Source: CAZIPZ01 sp964541075
GTDB taxonomy: Bacteria > Acidobacteriota > Terriglobia > 20CM-2-55-15
DNA: 13,151 nt
Direction of reading: 5' to 3'
Assembly: GCA_964541075.1 (NCBI GenBank)
Contig: CAZIPZ010000107.1
Span: 1 to 13,151 of the forward strand
In this document: piece by piece, positions 1 to 6,121 of the stretch
Layout: every line of letters starts with the position of its first letter
Numbering within the stretch: position 1 is the first letter of the stretch
Program-made: the position numbers and the translations under genes
Notes under the pieces: model-generated
What the model saw: only the letters and a program-made list of their open reading frames with translations
Databases searched by the model: none
Told to the model about the DNA's origin: nothing

Positions 1-17
1 ACATCGAGGACAAATTA

Positions 18-1019
18 ATGCTTTGGAAAGGTTTCCAAAAACCCAAAAGACTCATCATCGCCAGCGACACGTTAACCGACCAGTATGCACAGTTTTCCGC
101 TCAGCCATTCGAGCGCGGCTTCGGCACTACTATCGGTAATGCCCTGCGACGTGTTCTTTTGTCATCGATCGAGGGCGCCGCAATCACTGCCATCAAGATT
201 GAAGGCGTGCTGCATGAATTTTCGTCAATTCCAGGTGTAGTCGAAGATGCGACTGACATCATTCTCAATCTGAAACAGATTCCGCTCAAGCTGCACGGTG
301 ATGATGCAAAAACCATTTATCTAAAGGGAACTCAACCCGGAGTGTACACCTCAGGGAATATCGAACATGACCCGGATGTTGAAATTCTCGACAAGAACAT
401 CTACATCGGGACTGTTAGCGAAGGTGGATCGTTGCAGATCGAGATGCGTGTTCAGAACGGGCGTGGATACGTGTCGGCAGACCGCAATTTCGACGAAGAT
501 CTGGGAATTGGTTACATTCCGGTGGATTCAGTTCACTCACCTGTTCGCAAGGTCAACTACTTCGTTGAAGCAGCTCGTCTTGGCCAAGTCACAGACTATG
601 ACAAATTAACTATCGAAATTTGGACCAACGGCTCGATCACACCACAGGATTCACTGGGTTTGGCTGCAAAGCTGATTAAAGACCACATGCAGATTTTTAT
701 TCAGTTCGAAGAAAAGCCGGAGCCGGTGGAAGAGCCGACGGAAATTCGGCACGATGCTCTGGTTGAACATTTGAACAAATCGGTAGACGAATTGGAATTG
801 TCCGTTCGTTCTTACAACTGTTTGAAGAATGCCAACATCAGAACCATCGGTGAGCTTGTGACCAAGACCGAAGCCGAAATGCTGAAGACGAAGAATTTCG
901 GCCGAAAGTCTCTCAATGAGATCAAAGAGATCCTTTCGAGTATGGGTCTTGGGTTAGGCATGAAGCTGGACGACCACGGAAGACCTGTCATTTCGACGTC
1001 CGCAGAACAGAGCGTTTAG
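18..1019 (+). CDS. rpoA: DNA-directed RNA polymerase subunit alpha
   Basis: Alpha subunit of RNA polymerase: the N-terminal domain dimerises and scaffolds beta/beta' assembly, and the C-terminal domain contacts UP-element DNA and activators. The 333-aa length is normal for the family. Residues 1-230 form the NTD (ERGFGTTIGNALRRVLLSS at 32-50; HEFSSIPGVVEDATDI at 66-81). Residues 231-250 are an acidic, Pro-rich linker. Residues about 254-316 form the two-HhH CTD, ending in SLNEIKEILSSMGLGLGM. Arg264 and Asn267 in SVRSYNCLK align with E. coli R265 and N268, which bind DNA. The ATG follows GAGGA (6-10) at 7 nt. The next gene is rplQ, 44 nt downstream, which is the standard bacterial order. The N-terminus MLWKGFQKPKRL resembles acidobacterial RpoA. 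Identification is secure. Confidence 0.98.
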   Translation: MLWKGFQKPKRLIIASDTLTDQYAQFSAQPFERGFGTTIGNALRRVLLSSIEGAAITAIKIEGVLHEFSSIPGVVEDATDIILNLKQIPLKLHGDDAKTIYLKGTQPGVYTSGNIEHDPDVEILDKNIYIGTVSEGGSLQIEMRVQNGRGYVSADRNFDEDLGIGYIPVDSVHSPVRKVNYFVEAARLGQVTDYDKLTIEIWTNGSITPQDSLGLAAKLIKDHMQIFIQFEEKPEPVEEPTEIRHDALVEHLNKSVDELELSVRSYNCLKNANIRTIGELVTKTEAEMLKTKNFGRKSLNEIKEILSSMGLGLGMKLDDHGRPVISTSAEQSV

Positions 1020-1063
1020 GATCCGAAACATCCTGAATGGTTTGATTCGTCAGGAGTTTTTAT

Positions 1064-1504
1064 ATGAGACATAGAAACGATCATCGAAAGCTCAGCCGGA
1101 ACACGTCCCACCGGCGTGCATTGCTCAGGAATCTCGTGACGGATTTTCTGGATCATGGCCGCTTGATGACGACTCTTCCAAAGGCTAAGGAACTACGGCC
1201 CTTGGCGGAGAAGATGATCACGCTTGGCAAGCGTGACAATCTTCATGCTCGCCGACAGGTGCAGGCTTATCTGTTGCGAGACGCCATCGCCAAGAAGGTT
1301 TTCGATACGATTGCTCCCCGATTTGCGGATCGCAAAGGTGGTTACAGCAGGATCATCAAGCTGGGCAACCGTAAAGGCGATGGAGCAGATATGGCGATAA
1401 TTGAGCTCCTCGGTAGTGGATTGGAAGCGAAAAAAGCCGAGCGCGTTGAGAAAGCAAAAGAAAAAGAGACCAAGAAGCCCAAGAAAGAAAAAGAAGCCGA
1501 ATAG
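1064..1504 (+). CDS. rplQ: 50S ribosomal protein L17
   Basis: Large-subunit ribosomal protein L17, located near the peptide exit tunnel. The 146-aa protein opens with the family signature MRHRNDHRKLSRNTSHRRALLRNL, and LMTTLPKAKELRPLAEKMITLGKR follows at about residues 34-57. RKGGYSRIIKLGNRKGDGADMAIIEL at about 90-115 is also typical. The last 24 or so residues form a Lys/Glu-rich tail that extends past the conserved core; tails of this kind vary between lineages. The ATG at 1064 has AGGAG (1052-1056) at 7-nt spacing. It lies directly downstream of rpoA and is the last gene before a strong intrinsic terminator, so it ends the ribosomal operon. Confidence 0.98.
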   Translation: MRHRNDHRKLSRNTSHRRALLRNLVTDFLDHGRLMTTLPKAKELRPLAEKMITLGKRDNLHARRQVQAYLLRDAIAKKVFDTIAPRFADRKGGYSRIIKLGNRKGDGADMAIIELLGSGLEAKKAERVEKAKEKETKKPKKEKEAE

Positions 1505-1520
1505 ATTGATCTGCCAACAG

Positions 1521-1556
1521 AGGGGACAGAGGGATCATACCCTCTGTCCCCTTTTT
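1521..1556 (+). terminator. Rho-independent terminator after rplQ
   Basis: A perfect 13-bp stem (AGGGGACAGAGGG at 1521-1533 with CCCTCTGTCCCCT at 1540-1552) encloses a 6-nt loop (ATCATA) and runs into a T tract (1552-1556). It starts 17 nt after the rplQ stop, so it should end the rpoA operon cleanly. The next gene begins only 16 nt past the T tract. Confidence 0.93.
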
Positions 1557-1572
1557 GTTATCATTTAACCAG
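1556..1572 (+). promoter_or_regulatory. Extended -10 promoter for a possibly leaderless operon
   Basis: TG at 1556-1557, one spacer base, then TATCAT at 1559-1564 match the extended -10 form TGnTATAAT with one mismatch. A start site 7-8 nt past the hexamer would fall on A1571 or G1572, and G1572 is the first base of the GTG start codon. No convincing -35 is seen 16-18 bp upstream, where the terminator stem lies; extended -10 promoters can work without one. No Shine-Dalgarno precedes the GTG, which fits a leaderless transcript. Motif only, no expression data. Confidence 0.5.
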
Positions 1573-2102
1573 TGTCTACTCCTCAGAATGATGATTTCAA
1601 ATTCGACCTGACCGCCTCGGATCCGAGAAACGGCCATGCGCGTCTCACAGGCGCCTTTGTGGCGGTAGCGGGGATAGCATTTATTATTGCGACCATGACC
1701 ACGGGTGTTTCCGCCCGCATCCTGCCTATGAATGAGGATTATGTCCAGGCCCTCGTGCCGAGAGCCCCGGATGGCGCGGAACCCTTGTCGCTGAAGGCGC
1801 TGGACCACAGTATTACGGGTAACACGATCACTATTACAGGGGCCGCCGGAAACCGTACGGATTTCGCCATTTCCGACGTTATTGCGGTTATCGACCTTCA
1901 GGAAATCACAGGACGTTTTCCACAAACAATCGAGGCCAAAGTGGAGCCAGCTGAAATCCAGCCTCAAGGCATCTCCAACTTTCAGGCCAGTGTGACCATG
2001 CAAGAGAAGCCCGCCGGCTATGTAATCAAATTTCGTCTTACGGATGGACCCTTTCTTCCACACAAGGACGACCGCGCGGCTGTCATCGGAATGGGTAATT
2101 GA
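1572..2102 (+). CDS. Membrane-anchored hypothetical protein, possible FxLYD-like domain
   Basis: Function not recognised with certainty. The 176-aa product has a short polar N-terminus (1-24, with FKFDLTASDPRNGHAR), one hydrophobic segment at about 26-48 that is probably a transmembrane anchor, and an extracytoplasmic part of about 125 residues. The run from about 78 to 158 (SITGNTITITGAAGNRTDFAI, then VIAVIDLQ, then a Pro/Glu-rich turn, FQASVTMQ and GYVIKFRL) alternates strands like the FxLYD or transglutaminase-associated beta-sandwich folds. That reading is inference. The GTG start at 1572 is the only good in-frame choice; it has no Shine-Dalgarno and follows an extended -10 motif directly. 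Its TGA overlaps the TTG start of the esterase gene by 4 bp, so the two are probably translationally coupled and may act together outside the cytoplasmic membrane. Confidence 0.75.
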   Translation: MSTPQNDDFKFDLTASDPRNGHARLTGAFVAVAGIAFIIATMTTGVSARILPMNEDYVQALVPRAPDGAEPLSLKALDHSITGNTITITGAAGNRTDFAISDVIAVIDLQEITGRFPQTIEAKVEPAEIQPQGISNFQASVTMQEKPAGYVIKFRLTDGPFLPHKDDRAAVIGMGN

Positions 2103-3655
2103 GAGATCAGCGTCCAAACAACTTCGGAAAAGTCATTTTCGGTTCGATTGGCGTTTTCCTGGGAGTCTTTGTTGCTGCGTCGCAAGGTCAGACGACGCTC
2201 AGATTCGAGGTGACTTCCAAGGTCGCTGCCAGGCCTGGACGCCTTTTTGTGGTCATTGCGAAGTCGGCTCAACCCGAGCCCCGTTTCAACATCGGGGAAC
2301 CGGAAAGCACGGCGTTCGTGTTGGCGCGCGATGTCGGTTCCATCGATCCGTCGACCAGCGCCGCACTCGACGGCGGATCCTCAATCTTCCCTATATCAAG
2401 CCTGAATTCTTTGCCTCCGGGCAACTACTATGTGCAAGCATCCTTGGCTTCGAACATCGATTTAAGATCAACTAACGCGCCGGGTAATCTGCACAGTGAC
2501 GTCGTCATGGTCCGACTCAATCCTCGGGCCGGCGGTGTTGTAAAGCTTCGACTCACACGAGCGGAAACGGATGATTTCCCGTTGGCCGACCGTTACACGA
2601 GGTTTGTAAAGATCCGGTCTCAACTATTGAGTCGATTTCACGGCCGGCCTATATACCTTCGAGCTGGTGTGATTCTGCCGCGAGACTATGGAGCCGATCG
2701 TGATGCTCGATTCCCTCTGCGTGTTCATACTGGTGGATACGGGGCGCGTTTCACTGAGGTCAAGAAGCTGATGGCTCCAGGATCCGACTTTCGCAGATCG
2801 TGGCTATCGGAAAGCACACCACAGATGATCTTTCTTCATCTGGATGGCGACGGACCCTACGGCGATCCCTATCAAGTGAATTCCGACAACAACGGTCCGT
2901 ACGGCGATGCGATCACCCAGGAACTTATTCCGTATGTCGAACAGAAGTATGGTGCGATCGCCCAGCCCCACGCTCGCGTCCTGGACGGCGGGTCGACGGG
3001 CGGCTGGGTCTCGCTGGCGCTGAAAGTGTTTTATCCGGATTTTTTCAACGGTGTATGGGCTTTTTGTCCAGATAGTCTCGATTTTCGGGCGTTTCAACTA
3101 ATCAATATTTATGCGGACAAGAACGCCTATTGGGACGACAAGGGGACCGAGAGACCGAGCGCGCGAGGTCAGGATGGCGAAGTGCGTTTTACCATTCGTC
3201 ACGAGTGTCAGATGGAGAACGTCATGGGCTCGGGTGACCGATGGACGATGTCCGGCGGACAGTGGGGCGCGTGGAACGCGGTGTACGGTCCCCGCGGGGC
3301 TGATGGAAAGCCTGCGCCTTTATGGGATCCTAAGACGGGCGTTATCGATCATTCCATCGTGGAACATTGGAAACCGTACGATTTGCGGATGGTGCTTGAA
3401 GGGAATTGGAAGACGCTTGCGCCGAAAATGCATGCGAAGATAAACATCTGGATAGGCGACGGGGACGATTATTTTCTGAACAACGCAGTTCATTTGGTCG
3501 ATACTTTTTTGAAAACGGCTGATCCACCGTATGGCGGCCGCATTGTCTTTGGGCCGCGCCAGGGTCACTGCTGGCAAGGAATCGGTGAACGAGAAATGAT
3601 GCAGGAAATGGCGTCCCTGGTGCAGAGTTCTCAGCTGGCGCCTACAAAGGAATGA
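2099..3655 (+). CDS. Secreted alpha/beta-hydrolase, putative esterase
   Basis: Predicted exported hydrolase of 518 aa. Residues 1-30 look like a signal peptide (Lys11, hydrophobic core at about 12-27, then ASQGQ as a likely cleavage region). Residues 33-155 are strand-rich and probably form an N-terminal beta domain. From about 185 onward the protein resembles esterase-type alpha/beta hydrolases: LRAGVILPRDY, then FPLRVHTGGYG, and the nucleophile elbow GGSTGG with Ser299. GDGDDYF (Asp454-Asp457) and GPRQGHCW (His490) are candidates for the acid and the base of the triad. The substrate is unknown; an ester-linked polymer or siderophore are only guesses. The TTG start overlaps the upstream stop (TTGA), which suggests coupling; no better in-frame start precedes the signal peptide. 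The stop overlaps the next ATG (ATGA). Confidence 0.72.
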   Translation: MRDQRPNNFGKVIFGSIGVFLGVFVAASQGQTTLRFEVTSKVAARPGRLFVVIAKSAQPEPRFNIGEPESTAFVLARDVGSIDPSTSAALDGGSSIFPISSLNSLPPGNYYVQASLASNIDLRSTNAPGNLHSDVVMVRLNPRAGGVVKLRLTRAETDDFPLADRYTRFVKIRSQLLSRFHGRPIYLRAGVILPRDYGADRDARFPLRVHTGGYGARFTEVKKLMAPGSDFRRSWLSESTPQMIFLHLDGDGPYGDPYQVNSDNNGPYGDAITQELIPYVEQKYGAIAQPHARVLDGGSTGGWVSLALKVFYPDFFNGVWAFCPDSLDFRAFQLINIYADKNAYWDDKGTERPSARGQDGEVRFTIRHECQMENVMGSGDRWTMSGGQWGAWNAVYGPRGADGKPAPLWDPKTGVIDHSIVEHWKPYDLRMVLEGNWKTLAPKMHAKINIWIGDGDDYFLNNAVHLVDTFLKTADPPYGGRIVFGPRQGHCWQGIGEREMMQEMASLVQSSQLAPTKE

Positions 3656-4233
3656 AGCGCCTGTGCGTTTTTTGCGGCTCAAGCAGCGGCTTGCGCCCAG
3701 CGTATGTAGAAGCTGCGCGGCTTATGGGACGTGCACTGGCGCGAAGAGGCCTTGGGCTTGTCTACGGCGGCGGTCGCGTCGGACTCATGGGTGAGATCGC
3801 AAGTGCGATGATGCAGGCGGGTGGTGAGGTGGTTGGCGTGATTCCACGCGCCATGGTTTCAAGGGAATTGGCCCATGAAGGTGTAACGGAATTGCGAATC
3901 GTTCGATCGATGCACGAACGCAAAGCCATCATGTCAGATCTTTCCTACGGTTTTGTTGCGCTGCCGGGAGGGTATGGGACCCTTGAGGAAATGTGCGAAA
4001 TCATCACCTGGGCTCAACTGGGTCTCCACAGGAAACCATGTGGCATCTTGAACGTCGAAGGCTACTATGACTCTCTCCTGACTCATTTCGACAAAGGAGT
4101 CGAGGAAGGCTTTGTGAGTCGTGACAATCGAAAGCTTGTGCTTGAGGAATCGGACCCAGATCGTCTGCTGGACTTGATTCTTACCTATAACCCTCCTTCA
4201 GTCGAAGAGTGGATAGATCGAGATGAGTCGTAG
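3652..4233 (+). CDS. LOG-family nucleotide phosphoribohydrolase (TIGR00730-type)
   Basis: Cytoplasmic Rossmann-like enzyme of the LOG family, often mis-annotated as lysine decarboxylase. Characterised members hydrolyse cytokinin riboside 5'-monophosphates to free base plus ribose 5-phosphate, and bacterial homologues can also act on AMP. At 193 aa it has the usual length. Visible motifs are MKRLCVFCGSSSG (1-13), GGGRVGLMG (39-47), MHERK (87-91, with Arg90 and Lys91) and the family signature PGGYGTLEE (105-113, with Glu112 and Glu113 expected at the active site). The ATG overlaps the esterase stop by 4 bp, with AAGGA directly abutting it, so initiation probably depends on coupling. The end overlaps the ACT-domain gene by 11 bp. 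Family assignment is firm; the substrate (cytokinin-like nucleotide or plain purine nucleotide) is open. Confidence 0.92.
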   Translation: MKRLCVFCGSSSGLRPAYVEAARLMGRALARRGLGLVYGGGRVGLMGEIASAMMQAGGEVVGVIPRAMVSRELAHEGVTELRIVRSMHERKAIMSDLSYGFVALPGGYGTLEEMCEIITWAQLGLHRKPCGILNVEGYYDSLLTHFDKGVEEGFVSRDNRKLVLEESDPDRLLDLILTYNPPSVEEWIDRDES

Positions 4234-4615
4234 GGCCCTATTAACCTTAACGCTGCTGCCGGACTATTACGCTGTTTGCCGGCTTGATCCCAAGCTTCCT
4301 GTTCCCGACTGGACCAGCCAAAGTGAATTTCTCTCTGTAACTCGCACTCACGATGAACTTTCAATCGTCTGCGCCGAAAAGGCCGCGCCAGCCGATACTG
4401 CCGGCGAGCGCGGCTGGCGTATCTTCAAGTTCGAAGGGCCCCTGGACCTGTCCTTAACAGGAATCATTGCATCCGTCGCCGAGCCTCTTGCGGATGCCGG
4501 GGTCACAATATTCCCTGTCGCCACGTACGGCACGGATTACCTGTTGATCAAGGAAGTTCAGCTCGATGCGGCCGTTCATGCCTTAACCGCCTACGGTCAT
4601 GCCGTCCGGACCTGA
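4223..4615 (+). CDS. ACT-domain protein (ACT_7/CASTOR-like)
   Basis: Small 130-aa cytoplasmic protein resembling the stand-alone ACT_7 family (COG3603 type), which shares its fold with the amino-acid-sensing CASTOR proteins. Typical features are DYYAVCRLDP near residues 14-23, ELSIVCAEK at about 45-53, GWRIFKFEGPLDLSLTGIIASVAEPLADAGV at about 64-94, and TYGTDYLLIKEVQLDAAVHAL at about 101-121. ACT domains bind small ligands, usually amino acids, at subunit interfaces; no ligand can be read from the sequence. The ATG lies inside the end of the LOG gene (11-bp overlap), and the stop lies inside the methyltransferase gene (17-bp overlap). This arrangement suggests stoichiometric co-production, perhaps as a regulatory partner of a neighbouring enzyme. 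That last point is inference. Confidence 0.85.
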   Translation: MSRRALLTLTLLPDYYAVCRLDPKLPVPDWTSQSEFLSVTRTHDELSIVCAEKAAPADTAGERGWRIFKFEGPLDLSLTGIIASVAEPLADAGVTIFPVATYGTDYLLIKEVQLDAAVHALTAYGHAVRT

Positions 4616-5354
4616 AGAGCCTAAACTCTATCGAGAGTTAGCGTCGTGGTTTCATCTACTCAGCGCTCCTGGGGACTACTCCGATGAAGCGGAGTTCAGT
4701 CGCAACCTTATAGTTCAAGCCAGTGTAATACCTCCTCAAACACTACTCGAACTGGGTTCAGGAGGAGGAAACAATGCTTCTCACCTGAAGGCGCATTTCC
4801 GAATGACTCTCGTGGACCTTTCACAGGGAATGCTCGACCTTAGCCGGAAGCTTAACCCTGAGTGCGAGCACATCCTAGGCGATATGAGATCCATAAGGCT
4901 AAATAGGCGGTACGACGCCGTTTTCGTTCACGATGCAGTGATGTACATGACAACTGAGATCGAGCTCTTGCACGTCCTGACCACAGCGTTTCTGCACTGC
5001 AAACCATTCGGTGTCGCCCTTATCATGCCCGACGTCGTGAGGGAGAACTTTGTGTCGCTAACCACGCACGGAGGGCATGACGACGATGAACGCGGTATTC
5101 GGTATATCGAGTGGACATTCGATCCGGATCCAAGTGATTCGACCTACACTGTCGACTTTGCATACCTCCTTCGCGAGGGGCGCGGCCCTGTTCAGGTCGT
5201 TCACGATCGGCACGTGTTCGGCTTGTTCTCTAGGGAGATTTGGCTTCACCAGCTGCAGCAGGCGGGTTTCGCAGCGCGAGTGGCGCACGATGAATGGGGC
5301 CGGGAAGTCTTTGTTGCCATTCGACCGGGCGAGACAGCCAACGCTAGCGGCTGA
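4599..5354 (+). CDS. Class I SAM-dependent methyltransferase
   Basis: Predicted cytoplasmic methyltransferase of 251 aa. SAM-binding motif I is LLELGSGGGNNASHL (49-63), the acidic residue after strand beta2 is Asp73 in VDLSQGMLDLSRK, the adenine-contact region is GDMRSIRL (94-101), and motif IV is YDAVFVHDAVMYM (105-117). The N-terminus LYRELASWFHLLSAPGDY is a typical start for this group, which supports the ATG at 4599 even though no clear Shine-Dalgarno precedes it. The start lies 17 bp inside the ACT-domain gene, so coupling is likely. The acceptor is unknown. It is the last gene of the overlapping plus-strand cassette and meets the minus-strand membrane-protein gene tail to tail with an 11-bp overlap, which leaves no room for a separate terminator. 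Confidence 0.88.
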   Translation: MPSGPEEPKLYRELASWFHLLSAPGDYSDEAEFSRNLIVQASVIPPQTLLELGSGGGNNASHLKAHFRMTLVDLSQGMLDLSRKLNPECEHILGDMRSIRLNRRYDAVFVHDAVMYMTTEIELLHVLTTAFLHCKPFGVALIMPDVVRENFVSLTTHGGHDDDERGIRYIEWTFDPDPSDSTYTVDFAYLLREGRGPVQVVHDRHVFGLFSREIWLHQLQQAGFAARVAHDEWGREVFVAIRPGETANASG

Positions 5355-6105
5355 CGCTGATTTGCAGATCCTCGGGATTTTCGGTGCGTACAACGAACAG
5401 ATACGCTCCAAACACCTTTTCGAGTCGCGTTGATGCGACGCCGCGGCTTATCTCTACGAGCGGTCGTCCGCCACCCACCCGTTGCGGGAGCACGCGCATC
5501 TCACTTATGGAAGCCGCAGCGACTTCAATTGACATCGTTGGGAGTGGGTCATCTACGGTCAGTCGGATGACGAATTCGGTACGGTAGGCATCGTTGTCCG
5601 GTACGTTGCGATGCGTGAACCGGTTTTCAATTCTGGCGTATGGGATTGAAGACGCTCCCTTGATCGTTCCATCCGACGGGGCCGGCCTATCCGCCTTTGC
5701 AGTATCCCGATAAGACAAGCCTTCCTTAATTGAAACCGCATCTGAAGCCGCTTTGGTTGCCTGCTCCGTCGTCCGGTTATTTCTTAATGGCTGCTCCAGA
5801 GCATTCTTGCTTGAAGAAGGTTTCGCAGAAAGCTGCTCATTCGGTCTTGATGCCATCTCACGCCCGATGTTTTGCGAGCTTCGTTCTATTCCTTGAGGCC
5901 CGGAGTTGCCGATTGATGTTTCCGGTGCTGAAATTGTCACCTGAGAATGTGGAGCAGCCGGGCGACTATAGTTGCTGGCGCTCTTGCTCCAGGCGAAAAT
6001 ACCGGACAAAATCAATGGAAGGCCAGCAGCTATGGCGACGGATACTGCATGGCGCCCGAAGATCTGGCAGGATGCGCAATTACACCAAGCGAAGCGTTTG
6101 GCCAA
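5344..6105 (-). CDS. Single-pass membrane protein with N-terminal CxCxxC
   Basis: No family recognised. With the TTG start at 6105 the product has 253 aa: a short N-terminus carrying C8-N-C10-A-S-C13, a transmembrane helix at about 20-38 (HAVSVAIAAGLPLILSGIF), a long Ser/Pro/Asn/Ala-rich, probably disordered linker at about 39-160, and a strand-rich C-terminal domain at about 170-253 (YRTEFVIRLTVDD, MSIEVAAASISEMRVL, FGAYLFVVRTEN). The 6105 start was chosen because a perfect AGGAGG lies at 6116-6121, 10 nt upstream. A longer form starting with TTG at 6153 would overlap glnS by 34 bp and has no Shine-Dalgarno. The AGGAGG overlaps the glnS TAG stop, so terminating ribosomes may re-initiate here. 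The Cys cluster could bind metal or sense redox state, but that is speculative. Confidence 0.72.
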   Translation of the reverse strand: MAKRFAWCNCASCQIFGRHAVSVAIAAGLPLILSGIFAWSKSASNYSRPAAPHSQVTISAPETSIGNSGPQGIERSSQNIGREMASRPNEQLSAKPSSSKNALEQPLRNNRTTEQATKAASDAVSIKEGLSYRDTAKADRPAPSDGTIKGASSIPYARIENRFTHRNVPDNDAYRTEFVIRLTVDDPLPTMSIEVAAASISEMRVLPQRVGGGRPLVEISRGVASTRLEKVFGAYLFVVRTENPEDLQISVSR

Positions 6106-6115
6106 AAGTGGCGCC

Positions 6116-6121
6116 CCTCCT
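6116..6121 (-). promoter_or_regulatory. Shine-Dalgarno overlapping the glnS stop codon
   Basis: On the minus strand the glnS stop reads cTAGGAGG: TAG (6122-6120) shares bases with a perfect AGGAGG (6121-6116). The next start, TTG at 6105-6103, lies 10 nt downstream. This decides the start of the downstream membrane-protein gene and implies coupling to glnS translation. Confidence 0.7.

Noticed and set aside
1..18. A TAA at 16-18 overlapping the rpoA ATG as the stop of an upstream gene.
   Set aside because: The five codons before it (TSRTN) do not look like the end of rpsD, the usual upstream neighbour, and too little sequence is present to judge.
1356..2117. A 253-codon open frame on the minus strand.
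   Set aside because: It lies opposite rplQ, the terminator and the 1572 gene, its sequence is unlike any protein I know, and rplQ on the other strand is certain.
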